A stretch of 9,942 nt of DNA from positions 1 through 9,942 of the forward strand of contig DFPL01000167.1 in NCBI GenBank assembly GCA_002377245.1, read 5' to 3'. The DNA comes from Enterobacteriaceae bacterium UBA3516 (lineage in GTDB: Bacteria > Pseudomonadota > Gammaproteobacteria > Enterobacterales > Enterobacteriaceae). A program made the translations under genes and the position numbers. Position 1 is the stretch's first letter. Each line of letters begins with the position of its first letter. The notes below the pieces were generated by a model, which saw nothing but the letters and a program-made list of their open reading frames with translations, had not been told where the DNA came from and searched no databases. Shown here piece after piece: positions 1 through 6,101 of this stretch.

Positions 1-210
1 TTCCCGGCTATCGTTTACGGTGGTGAAGAAGCGCCGTTCGCTGTTGAACTGGATCACGACAAAGTATGGAACCAGCAGACTAAAGAAGGTTTCTACACTG
101 AAGTTCTGACCCTGGCCGTTGACGGCAAAGAAGTAAAAGTGAAAGTTCAGGCTGTTCAGCGTCACCCGTTCAAGCCAAAACTGACTCACATCGACTTCGT
201 TCGCGCTTAA
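1..210 (+). CDS. rplY: 50S ribosomal protein L25, 3' part (5' end outside window)
   Basis: This is the C-terminal 69 residues of L25, the ribosomal protein that binds 5S rRNA in the large subunit. The reading frame is open from the first base (FPAIVYGGEEAPF...) and ends ...KPKLTHIDFVRA with TAA. The segments ELDHDKVWN, EVLTLAVDGKE and VQRHPFKPKL are typical of the short enterobacterial L25. The E. coli protein has 94 residues, so about 25 N-terminal residues lie upstream of the window. The gene is followed closely by a strong intrinsic terminator shared with the convergent yejK. Identity is based on close similarity to E. coli L25 as I know it, and nothing in the visible part looks disrupted. 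Confidence 0.97.
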   Translation, partial: FPAIVYGGEEAPFAVELDHDKVWNQQTKEGFYTEVLTLAVDGKEVKVKVQAVQRHPFKPKLTHIDFVRA

Positions 211-225
211 TCGCCGACATCGTCG

Positions 226-255
226 AAAAAAAACCCCGCACTGCGGGGTTTTTTT
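226..255. terminator. Bidirectional intrinsic terminator between rplY and yejK
   Basis: A GC-rich stem (CCCCGC 234-239 / GCGGGG 243-248, three-base loop) is flanked by eight A on the left (226-233) and seven T on the right (249-255). Read rightward it ends rplY 15 bases after its stop codon. Read leftward the A-run becomes a U-run and ends yejK. The symmetry makes it a good terminator for both convergent genes. Confidence 0.93.
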
Positions 256-264
256 ATGGGCAAA

Positions 265-1269
265 TTACTTACCGCTCGTCCTGCGCTGCAGCTGATCGCG
301 AAGGTTTGGCGGCGTGCCTTTAATGGTCAGGGTATCCGTTGCCGGGTCCCAGAAAATACGTTCGCCCAGCAGCATCGCATCGAAGTTAATGGTCAGGCCG
401 CCGCCGCTGCCGGCATATTTGGTTAACTGGCGCAGGGTGCTACGATCCGCCGGGAAACTCTCCTCCAGCTCGTAACCTTTCTCTGCGGTAAAGTCCTGGA
501 AGCTGACTTCACTCACCCCCGCCAACTCTTTTGACAGGGATTCCAGTTCAATCTCTTCGCCCGCCTGCAACTGCTCATTGCAATAGGTGTAGACCTGCTT
601 ACGCACTTCCTGGCGTTCAGACTTATCAAGCTGAGCTTCAGCGGTAAAATCGTCCACGGCCTGCAGCAAGCCACGGTTCTGCGCTTTGGCGTTCAGCCCT
701 TCGGTGGCCCCTAAGAAGTCCATGAAGAAATCAGCCACTTTGCGCCCTACCCGCCCTTTCAGGAAGGTCAGGTAACGGGTCGATTCCGGGTTGGTTTCCC
801 ACTCCGTTAAATCAATGCGCGCCACGATATCCGCGTGATTAATATCCAGATAGTGCGTCGCGCTGATATCCAGTTGTTCGTTGACGCGCATGCTGCTGAG
901 GTTGTTCAGCACCGACACCAGCAGATACTCCACCGCCAGGTAGCGATAGTGGCAAAACAGCACGATCCCGCCGTCAGCAAACGGATATTTTGCCAGTTCA
1001 TCACGTAAACGCCCGGTCGCCGCGCGGCTGAAGGCCAGAAAATCGTCTTCACCCTGGCGCTGCTGTCGAAGAGATTGCGCCAGTTCGCTCTCTTCATTAA
1101 ACATGCCGTAGGCTTTATTTTTTGCGCTGTAAACCCGATGTAACTCGGCGACCATCTCCTCTACGGGGGCCGTCGGTTCCAGCAAAGAATCCCGCAGCAC
1201 CAGCTCAAGATTCTGTTCGTCGCGCTTGATAAGCTGATGCAGGGCAATCTGGTTGATGTCCAGACTCAT
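265..1269 (-). CDS. yejK: Nucleoid-associated protein YejK (NdpA family)
   Basis: This encodes a 334-residue cytoplasmic protein of the NA37/YejK nucleoid-associated family, described as binding nucleoid DNA; its precise role is poorly known. It is nearly co-linear with E. coli YejK (335 aa), from MSLDINQIALHQLIKRDEQ at the N terminus through THYLDINHADIVARIDLTEWETNPESTRYLTFLKGR in the middle to GSGGGLTINFDAMLLGERIFWDPATDTLTIKGTPPNLR near the end. Only the last residues differ (RRTSGK here). The start is supported by a strong Shine-Dalgarno (AAAGGAGAG, minus strand, 1276-1284). The gene is monocistronic: divergent from yejL and convergent with rplY, with which it shares a terminator. No frameshift or missing segment is seen. 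Confidence 0.96.
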   Translation of the reverse strand: MSLDINQIALHQLIKRDEQNLELVLRDSLLEPTAPVEEMVAELHRVYSAKNKAYGMFNEESELAQSLRQQRQGEDDFLAFSRAATGRLRDELAKYPFADGGIVLFCHYRYLAVEYLLVSVLNNLSSMRVNEQLDISATHYLDINHADIVARIDLTEWETNPESTRYLTFLKGRVGRKVADFFMDFLGATEGLNAKAQNRGLLQAVDDFTAEAQLDKSERQEVRKQVYTYCNEQLQAGEEIELESLSKELAGVSEVSFQDFTAEKGYELEESFPADRSTLRQLTKYAGSGGGLTINFDAMLLGERIFWDPATDTLTIKGTPPNLRDQLQRRTSGK

Positions 1270-1275
1270 GATAAA

Positions 1276-1284
1276 CTCTCCTTT
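1276..1284 (-). promoter_or_regulatory. Ribosome binding site of yejK
   Basis: AAAGGAGAG on the minus strand lies 6 bases before the ATG at 1269. It is close to the anti-Shine-Dalgarno consensus and fixes the yejK start. Confidence 0.85.
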
Positions 1285-1297
1285 ATGACCGGGCGGT

Positions 1298-1326
1298 ATT
1301 CAACCATCACCCAGGCGACTGTGCAA
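1298..1326 (-). promoter_or_regulatory. Candidate sigma-70 promoter for yejK
   Basis: On the minus strand a -35-like TTGCAC (1321-1326) is separated by 17 bases from a -10-like TTGAAT (1298-1303), which is preceded by the extended -10 motif TGG. A GC-rich stretch follows. The hexamers match consensus only partly (3/6 and 4/6), so this is an inference from position and spacing. Confidence 0.35.
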
Positions 1327-1334
1327 CAGCTGAT

Positions 1335-1351
1335 AAAAAAGCAGAAAAAAA
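1335..1351. repeat. Two phased A-tracts between divergent promoters
   Basis: A6 (1335-1340) and A7 (1345-1351) start exactly 10 bases apart, so they are in phase with the DNA helix and would bend it. They sit between the candidate yejK and yejL promoters. The second tract lies just upstream of the yejL -35 hexamer, where an UP element would be. Confidence 0.5.
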
Positions 1352-1355
1352 GCTC

Positions 1356-1385
1356 TTGCTACGGTAATATGTTGGACTTTATGAA
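1356..1385 (+). promoter_or_regulatory. Candidate sigma-70 promoter for yejL-yejM
   Basis: TTGCTA (1356-1361) and TATGAA (1380-1385) are 18 bases apart (17 if TTATGA is taken as -10), with A-tracts immediately upstream. The distance to the yejL ATG is short (17 bases), implying a leader of only about 10 bases. The location is plausible but not proven. Confidence 0.35.
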
Positions 1386-1402
1386 TAAACAGATTTCGAT
1401 TT

Positions 1403-1630
1403 ATGCCACAAATTTCCCGTTATAGTGATGAACACGTAGAACAACTGCTGAGTGAGTTGGCCAACGTGCTGGAACAACACAAGACGCCAACCGACCTTTC
1501 CCTGATGGTACTGGGAAACATGGTGACGAACTTGATTAACACCAGCGTCGCGCCAGCCCAACGCCAGGCTATCGCAAAGTCCTTTGCTCAGGCTCTGCAA
1601 TCGTCCGTTAACGACGATAAAGCGCACTAA
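1403..1630 (+). CDS. yejL: YejL, UPF0352 family small protein
   Basis: This encodes a 75-residue conserved enterobacterial protein of unknown function, the same length as E. coli YejL and nearly identical to it (MPQISRYSDE..., PTDLSLMVLGNMVTNLINTSVAP, C-terminal DDKAH). The sequence is mostly alpha-helical in character, with no signal peptide or membrane segment, so it is probably cytoplasmic. The ATG has no clear Shine-Dalgarno; the nearest purine-rich stretch (AAACAGA) is about 10 bases upstream. The stop codon lies 17 bases before the yejM start, so the two genes are almost certainly co-transcribed, and yejL may help translation of yejM by coupling. A role linked to YejM is only suggested by this conserved pairing. 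Confidence 0.94.
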   Translation: MPQISRYSDEHVEQLLSELANVLEQHKTPTDLSLMVLGNMVTNLINTSVAPAQRQAIAKSFAQALQSSVNDDKAH

Positions 1631-1647
1631 GGTAAACAGCGACATTT

Positions 1648-3408
1648 ATGGTGACACATCGTCAGCCCTACCGTGAAAAAGTCTCCCAGATGGTTAGCTG
1701 GGGGCACTGGTTCGCCCTGTTCAATATTTTGTTGTCCATGGTGCTTGGTAGCCGCTATCTGTTTGTCGCCGACTGGCCGACAACCCTCGCCGGACGCGTT
1801 TACTCGTACCTGAGCGTTGTCGGGCATTTCAGCTTTTTGGTGTTTGCCACCTACTTGCTGATTTTGTTCCCCCTCACCTTTGTTGTGATTTCCCAGCGTC
1901 TGATGCGTGCCCTGTCTGCCATTCTGGCAACCATCGGCATGACGCTTTTACTCATAGACAGTGAAGTCTTTACCCGCTTCCACCTTCATCTCAATCCGAT
2001 TGTCTGGGAACTGGTGATTAACCCAGACCAGAATGAAATGGCGCGAGACTGGCAACTGATGTTTATCAGCGTGCCGGTTATTCTGCTCATCGAGATGTTG
2101 TTTGCCACATGGAGCTGGCAAAAGCTGCGCAGTCTCACCCGCCGTCGCCACTATGCGAAACCGGTGGCCAGCTTCTTCTTTGTGGCGTTTGTCGCCACGC
2201 ACGTGATGTACATCTGGGCAGACGCCAATTTTTATCGCCCTATCACCATGCAACGTGCCAACCTGCCGCTCTCGTACCCGATGACGGCACGACGTTTTCT
2301 TGAGAAACACGGGCTGCTGGATGCGCAGGATTATCAGCGTCGCCTTGTCGAGCAAGGCAACCCGGAGGCCGTTTCAGTCCAGTATCCGTTAAGCGATTTG
2401 CGCTATGTGGATATGGGGCCAGGCCAAAACGTTCTGTTGATAACCGTCGATGGTCTCAACTACTCGCGCTATGAAAAACAGATGCCGCAATTAGCCGCTT
2501 TCGCAGGGCAGAACGTCAACTTTACGCAGCATATGAGTTCCGGGAATACCGCCGATAACGGCTTCTTTGGTCTGTTCTATGGGATCTCCCCAAGCTATAT
2601 GGATGGGGTACTCTCAGCCCGGATACCGGCTGCACTGATTACTGCGCTTAACCAGCAAGGCTATCAGCTTGGCTTGTTCTCGTCAGACGGCTTTAGCAGT
2701 GCGCTTTATCGGCAGGCACTGCTGTCCGATTTCTCTCTGCAGTCCCCGAAAGCCCAGACCGATGCCCAGACGACCGATCAGTGGATAGACTGGCTGGGTC
2801 GCTATGCGCAGGATGAAACACGGTGGTTCTCCTGGGTTGCGCTGAACGGTACCGGCTCGCAGGATACGAATCAGCAGAATTTTGCCCGTCGCTACAGCCG
2901 CGCGGTGAGCGATGTTGATGCCCAGATTGGTCGCCTGCTCACGACGTTACGCGAATCTGGAAAACTGGATAACACGGTGGTCATCATTACCGCCGGGCAT
3001 GGTATGCCTGCGGAAAAAGCGAAAAACGATTTTGCCTGGTCCCGTGAAAATCTGCAGGTGCCGTTAGTGATTCACTGGCCGGGTACGCCTGCCCAACGCA
3101 TCACTAAGCTGACCGATCATAAAGATATCATGACCACGCTGATGCAGCGTCTGCTGCATGTGAGCACGCCAGCCAACGAATATTCGCAGGGGCAGGATCT
3201 GTTCAATGCCACGCGTCGGCACAACTGGGTGACGGCGGCCAGCAGCAGTGCCCTGGCCATCACCACGCCGCAGATGACGCTGTTGCTCAACCAGAACGGC
3301 AATTACCGTACCTGGAATGTGCAGGGTGAGAAGATTGAAGATCAGAAACCGCAGCTGAGTTTGCTGTTGCAGGTTCTGACCGATGAAAAACGATTTATCG
3401 CTAACTGA
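1648..3408 (+). CDS. yejM: Inner-membrane LPS-synthesis regulator YejM (PbgA/LapC)
   Basis: This 586-residue protein matches E. coli YejM in length and throughout its sequence. YejM/PbgA/LapC senses LPS in the inner membrane and, through LapB (YciM), restrains FtsH-dependent degradation of LpxC, the committed enzyme of lipid A synthesis. Five membrane segments are visible at about residues 20-40, 55-80, 84-105, 136-155 and 171-190. A basic linker with the TARR motif (R215, R216) follows, corresponding to the region reported to bind lipid A. A periplasmic domain (about 245-586) has the alkaline phosphatase/sulfatase-like fold start NVLLITVDGLNYSR, as in EptA-type enzymes, although the family is regarded as non-catalytic for phosphoethanolamine transfer. 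The Shine-Dalgarno is weak (AAGGT overlapping the yejL stop, about 14 bases away), suggesting coupling to yejL. A 10-base inverted repeat overlaps the stop codon. Confidence 0.96.
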   Translation: MVTHRQPYREKVSQMVSWGHWFALFNILLSMVLGSRYLFVADWPTTLAGRVYSYLSVVGHFSFLVFATYLLILFPLTFVVISQRLMRALSAILATIGMTLLLIDSEVFTRFHLHLNPIVWELVINPDQNEMARDWQLMFISVPVILLIEMLFATWSWQKLRSLTRRRHYAKPVASFFFVAFVATHVMYIWADANFYRPITMQRANLPLSYPMTARRFLEKHGLLDAQDYQRRLVEQGNPEAVSVQYPLSDLRYVDMGPGQNVLLITVDGLNYSRYEKQMPQLAAFAGQNVNFTQHMSSGNTADNGFFGLFYGISPSYMDGVLSARIPAALITALNQQGYQLGLFSSDGFSSALYRQALLSDFSLQSPKAQTDAQTTDQWIDWLGRYAQDETRWFSWVALNGTGSQDTNQQNFARRYSRAVSDVDAQIGRLLTTLRESGKLDNTVVIITAGHGMPAEKAKNDFAWSRENLQVPLVIHWPGTPAQRITKLTDHKDIMTTLMQRLLHVSTPANEYSQGQDLFNATRRHNWVTAASSSALAITTPQMTLLLNQNGNYRTWNVQGEKIEDQKPQLSLLLQVLTDEKRFIAN

Positions 3409-3431
3409 TTGATTAATTATGAATCAGTTAG
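3401..3431. repeat. Perfect 10-base inverted repeat over the yejM stop codon
   Basis: CTAACTGATT (3401-3410) and AATCAGTTAG (3422-3431) are exact reverse complements with an 11-base loop. The left arm includes the last codon and the TGA of yejM. There is no U-run after it, so it is not a classic terminator. It could stabilise the mRNA 3' end or slow readthrough into the tRNA gene. Confidence 0.6.
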
Positions 3432-3442
3432 TCATCTGTGAC

Positions 3443-3470
3443 TTGCAATCAGCGGTGAAAAGGGTAGTAT
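3443..3470 (+). promoter_or_regulatory. Promoter of tRNA-Pro
   Basis: TTGCAA (3443-3448) and TAGTAT (3465-3470) are separated by 16 bases and lie 14 bases before the mature tRNA 5' end. The discriminator region (TACCGCCAC) is GC-rich, as in stable-RNA promoters under stringent control. Position, spacing and hexamers all fit. Confidence 0.75.
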
Positions 3471-3483
3471 TACCGCCACAGAT

Positions 3484-3560
3484 CGGCACGTAGCGCAGCC
3501 TGGTAGCGCACCGTCATGGGGTGTCGGGGGTCGGAGGTTCAAATCCTCTCGTGCCGACCA
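3484..3560 (+). tRNA. proL: tRNA-Pro, anticodon GGG
   Basis: This is a complete 77-base tRNA that matches E. coli proL as I know it. The acceptor arm CGGCACG (3484-3490) pairs with CGTGCCG near the 3' end, followed by the discriminator A and encoded CCA (3558-3560). The D-arm has GCGC pairs and a loop with GG. The anticodon loop ATGGGGT places GGG at 3518-3520, reading CCC/CCU codons. The T-arm GGAGG-TTCAAAT-CCTCT is canonical. The gene is followed after ten bases by an intrinsic terminator, so it is probably a single-gene unit. tRNA genes of this kind are common integration sites, but I see no second copy of its 3' end downstream in this window. Confidence 0.97.
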
Positions 3561-3570
3561 AAAATCCCTG

Positions 3571-3600
3571 AAAAAACCAACCTTCGCGGTTGGTTTTTTT
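3571..3600 (+). terminator. Intrinsic terminator of tRNA-Pro
   Basis: The stem AAAAAACCAACC (3571-3582) pairs with GGTTGGTTTTTT (3588-3599) around a TTCGC loop and runs straight into seven T (3594-3600). The A-run on the left makes it potentially bidirectional, although no gene ends into it from the right. Confidence 0.92.
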
Positions 3601-3756
3601 ATGTCTGCAATTTGCCTGTCTGCCTCTTACCCTCACCCCTTCTCATGATGTTTTCACTAATGTGTGCCAGGCGGCATTCTTTGACAGATAAAATGACCTA
3701 AGCTCGTTGGCAATTGGGAGTGGTTCAGCAGACAACCGTTACGGGCGGGGGATTCG

Positions 3757-4101
3757 ATGAAAAATGTCATCATAAGCATGATTGCCAAAATTTCTAAAAT
3801 GGATGCTGAAGCAAAACAGCTGACGGCACGGGTTGAAGCACAGTCGTTGTTGCTCAGTGCACTGATGCTGACCATCGGGAAAAACGGCGGCGTTCACGAA
3901 ATTATCGAAAACGTAAAAAAAGCCATTAACACGGCCATTGATACCGCTGACAGCCCGCTAAAATCCGATGCAGAAATTCTGCTTACTGAATTCACCGAAC
4001 TGCTCTCCGTCACACAATTACTCGACGATGCTGAGACAAAAATCGATTATCAATCCCTGAATGCGTTGCTATCCAACAACGATGGAGATTCCCCTGCTTA
4101 A
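3757..4101 (+). CDS. IraP-like anti-adapter protein (sigma-S stabilisation), C-terminally extended
   Basis: This encodes a 114-residue soluble, probably helical protein. Aligned with my recollection of E. coli IraP (86 aa), the N-terminal part shares M1-K2-N3, I5, K11, E18, K20, L22, A24, the triplet V26-E27-A28, A35 and N43 without gaps. Residues 5-43 look like an amphipathic or coiled helix. IraP binds the response regulator RssB and stops it delivering sigma-S (RpoS) to ClpXP; in E. coli it is induced by phosphate starvation through ppGpp, in Salmonella by PhoP. The match fades after about residue 60, and some 28 residues (..QLLDDAETKIDYQSLNALLSNNDGDSPA) are extra. A GGGGGA Shine-Dalgarno (about 3747-3752) lies 4 bases before the ATG. 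The gene stands alone between proL and the convergent mqo; a lone -10-like TAAAAT (3687-3692) has no good -35. It could be a paralogue or a diverged family member with another target, hence no symbol. Confidence 0.62.
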   Translation: MKNVIISMIAKISKMDAEAKQLTARVEAQSLLLSALMLTIGKNGGVHEIIENVKKAINTAIDTADSPLKSDAEILLTEFTELLSVTQLLDDAETKIDYQSLNALLSNNDGDSPA

Positions 4102-4128
4102 GCCAGGGGACGCAGAGGCGTCTGGCTT
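4100..4128. repeat. Hairpin over the stop codon of the IraP-like gene
   Basis: AAGCCA (4100-4105) pairs with TGGCTT (4123-4128), and inside it GACGC (4109-4113) pairs with GCGTC (4118-4122) around AGAG, leaving GGG unpaired on the left arm. It begins in the stop codon. No U-run follows, so it is a stable 3' structure rather than a typical terminator. Confidence 0.5.
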
Positions 4129-4131
4129 CCC

Positions 4132-4163
4132 GTTAAAACAAAAAACCTGCCGAAGCAGGTTTT
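4132..4163 (-). terminator. Intrinsic terminator of mqo (UUCG tetraloop)
   Basis: Read on the minus strand, AAAACCTGC-TTCG-GCAGGTTTT forms a 9-bp stem closed by the very stable C(UUCG)G loop and followed by TTTTTTGTTTT. It begins six bases after the mqo stop codon. On the plus strand the T-run is only four bases, so it is a weaker end for the IraP-like gene. Confidence 0.9.
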
Positions 4164-4168
4164 AATAG

Positions 4169-5824
4169 TTACAGCGCGATATCAGACACCGGCTCGTTAT
4201 CCGCGGGGAGCGGATGCAACGGTTTACGCACCGGCGGTGTCGCATCGGCGATCAGGGATTCGTCGCACTTCAGCCCTAACACACGACTGGTATACTGCGA
4301 CTCTTCGTTCGCCGCGTCAGTATTGCCATCCAGCTGCACGCCGAGGAAAGGAATGATCCTTTTGAGCGTAGCCTGCCACTCGGGCGAAGCCACCTTTTCC
4401 GGGAACACTTTTTCCATCAGCTCCAGCATGATCGGTGCCGCGGTGGAAGCACCCGGCGACGCACCCAACAGAGCGGCGATGGTGCCCTCTTTGTCGCTCA
4501 CCACCTCAGTACCGAGACGCAGCACACCACGCTGTTTCCCGTTACGTTTGATTATCTGCACACGCTGCCCGGCCTGCCATAAACGCCAGTCTTCCTTCTT
4601 AGCAAGCGGATAGTATTCGCAGAGCGCATCAAAACGATCGTCATCATTCTGCAGAACCTGACCGACCAGATATTTCACCAGACCGAAGTTGGAGAGCCCG
4701 ACATTCACCATCGGCAGGAAGTTAGCGCTATTGGTTGAACCCAGTAAATCCCACAACGAGCCATTTTTCAAAAAGCGCGTCGAGAACGTGGCAAAGGGCC
4801 CGAACAGCACCACACGCTTGCCGTCGATAATACGCGTATCAATATGCGGCACAGACATCGGGGGAGCACCCACGGAGGCCTGACCATAGACTTTCGCCAG
4901 ATGGTGATTAACCACATCCGGGTTTTCCGAGACCAGGAACTGACCGCCGACCGGGAAGCCTGCGTAATCCGCCGCTTCAGGAATTCCTGACTCCTGCAGC
5001 AGTTTAAGCGCCGCGCCGCCAGCACCGATGAAGATAAACTTCGTCCTAACGACCTGCTCTTCGCCGCGGGTTTTATTGGCGATAGTCACATTCCAGGTGT
5101 TGTCGGCATTGCGTTTAATACCACGTACTTCACTGCCCAGTTTTAAAGAGAAGTTCTCTTTTTTCTGCAGAGAGGTGATCAGCTGGCGAGTGATCTCACC
5201 AAAGTTGACGTCGGTACCGATTTCGGTGCGTGTGGCCGCCACCTTCTGCTGCGGATCGCGTCCGTCCATCACCAGCGGTGCCCACTGCCGGATTTGGTCG
5301 TGGTTCTCGGAATAGCGCATCCCGCGGAATAATGAACTCTGCTGCAACGCCTTATAGCGTGCGCGCAGGAAGTTTACGTTTTCATCGCCCCATACCAGAC
5401 TCATGTGCGGCACGGTATTGATGAATGAGCGTGGCTCGCTCAGCACACCGGTTTCTACCTGATGCGCCCAGAACTGACGAGAGATGCGGAACGCTTCGTT
5501 AATCTCAATCGCCTTTTTGATACTGATGGAACCATCCTGGTTTTGCGGGGTGTAGTTCAGTTCCATTAACGCAGCGTGCCCCGTACCGGCATTGTTCCAG
5601 CCGTTAGAGCTTTCTTCCGCCAGGGCATCCAGCCGCTCGACCATGGTGATTGTCCAGTTGGGCTCCAGTTCCTGGAGGTAGGTCCCCAACGTGGCACTCA
5701 TGATCCCACCACCGATTAAAAGCACATCTGTTTCCTGCTCTTTCGACGCGTTAGCTTTTGCCGCCGCTGAGACAGCATTAAGCCCGACAGCCATCGAAAA
5801 CAGCTTGGCAGTCATTCTTTTCAT
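4169..5824 (-). CDS. mqo: Malate:quinone oxidoreductase
   Basis: This encodes a 551-residue FAD-dependent enzyme (E. coli Mqo 548 aa) that oxidises malate to oxaloacetate and passes electrons to the quinone pool, bypassing NAD-dependent malate dehydrogenase. It acts at the cytoplasmic membrane. The FAD-binding Rossmann motif is VLLIGGGIMSATLG (residues 34-47). Family blocks follow, including SSNGWNNAGTGHAALMELNYTPQ, RTEIGTDVNFGEITRQL, GFPVGGQFLVSENPDVVNHHLAKVYG, and AALLGASPGASTAAPIMLE near the C terminus. As in E. coli, a hydrophobic stretch resembling a signal peptide (about 5-26) precedes the FAD motif; it varies more between species than the core. The assigned ATG has AAGG about 11 bases upstream. 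The C-terminal tail after about residue 510 is also variable. The gene is transcribed alone from an AT-rich intergenic region with a possible ArcA site and ends in a strong terminator. Confidence 0.97.
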   Translation of the reverse strand: MKRMTAKLFSMAVGLNAVSAAAKANASKEQETDVLLIGGGIMSATLGTYLQELEPNWTITMVERLDALAEESSNGWNNAGTGHAALMELNYTPQNQDGSISIKKAIEINEAFRISRQFWAHQVETGVLSEPRSFINTVPHMSLVWGDENVNFLRARYKALQQSSLFRGMRYSENHDQIRQWAPLVMDGRDPQQKVAATRTEIGTDVNFGEITRQLITSLQKKENFSLKLGSEVRGIKRNADNTWNVTIANKTRGEEQVVRTKFIFIGAGGAALKLLQESGIPEAADYAGFPVGGQFLVSENPDVVNHHLAKVYGQASVGAPPMSVPHIDTRIIDGKRVVLFGPFATFSTRFLKNGSLWDLLGSTNSANFLPMVNVGLSNFGLVKYLVGQVLQNDDDRFDALCEYYPLAKKEDWRLWQAGQRVQIIKRNGKQRGVLRLGTEVVSDKEGTIAALLGASPGASTAAPIMLELMEKVFPEKVASPEWQATLKRIIPFLGVQLDGNTDAANEESQYTSRVLGLKCDESLIADATPPVRKPLHPLPADNEPVSDIAL

Positions 5825-5943
5825 AATGTTAATGCCTTACTTTTAGTGCTGCTTTATTAGCATTTATCGCGGGTAAACTTGTAGCGGATCTAACCTAGCA
5901 CTTAAAACGGCGTTTTTAAATAATGTTTAAAGATTAAATAGTC

Positions 5944-5972
5944 ATTATATAAATGTTACTAATAAGTTGCTT
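5944..5972 (-). promoter_or_regulatory. Candidate mqo promoter
   Basis: A perfect -10 TATAAT lies on the minus strand at 5944-5949, about 120 bases before the mqo ATG. The -35 position (AAGCAA, 5967-5972, 17-base spacer) is poor, so activator help or another start site is likely. Confidence 0.3.
5955..5969. promoter_or_regulatory. Possible ArcA-binding direct repeat
   Basis: GTTACTAATAAGTTG contains GTTA and GTTG exactly 11 bases apart, the spacing of ArcA direct repeats (GTTAATTAAATGTTA), with 10 of 15 positions matching. It would cover the spacer and -35 of the candidate mqo promoter, which fits the known repression of E. coli mqo by ArcA. Inferred from sequence only. Confidence 0.3.
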
Positions 5973-6101
5973 TTTAGCATTAAAAATAACCATTTTTGCT
6001 GGTGTTATGAATGGATTATCAGTACTATTTTGCCCCTCACTAAAACCGAAGCTTCTATATTTTTTGGTTATGCTTTCGGCTCATTTCCTGTCTAAGAAGT
6101 T

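Larger units (their letters stand above)
5825..6101. other. AT-rich intergenic region between mqo and the SulP gene
   Basis: This 277-base divergent spacer is markedly AT-rich. It holds a candidate mqo promoter and ArcA-like box (listed separately). A possible plus-strand promoter for the SulP gene is TTTAAA (5926-5931) with a 16-base spacer to TATAAA (5948-5953); this is weak. A run of small plus-strand codons from 5953 to 6138 encodes a hydrophobic peptide but has no ribosome site and is not believed. No RNA gene or terminator is visible. Confidence 0.5.

Noticed and set aside
3677..3696. Possible Pho box (minus strand GGTCAT...CTGTCAA) upstream of the IraP-like gene
   Set aside because: The half-sites are 12 rather than 11 bases apart, the first half is imperfect, and it points away from the gene. 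E. coli iraP phosphate induction also does not need PhoB.
3679..3707. Perfect -35 TTGACA upstream of the IraP-like gene
   Set aside because: No acceptable -10 hexamer lies 15-19 bases downstream, so I do not call it a promoter.
3484..4168. Integrated element at tRNA-Pro
   Set aside because: No integrase gene and no repeat of the tRNA 3' end are present downstream within the window.
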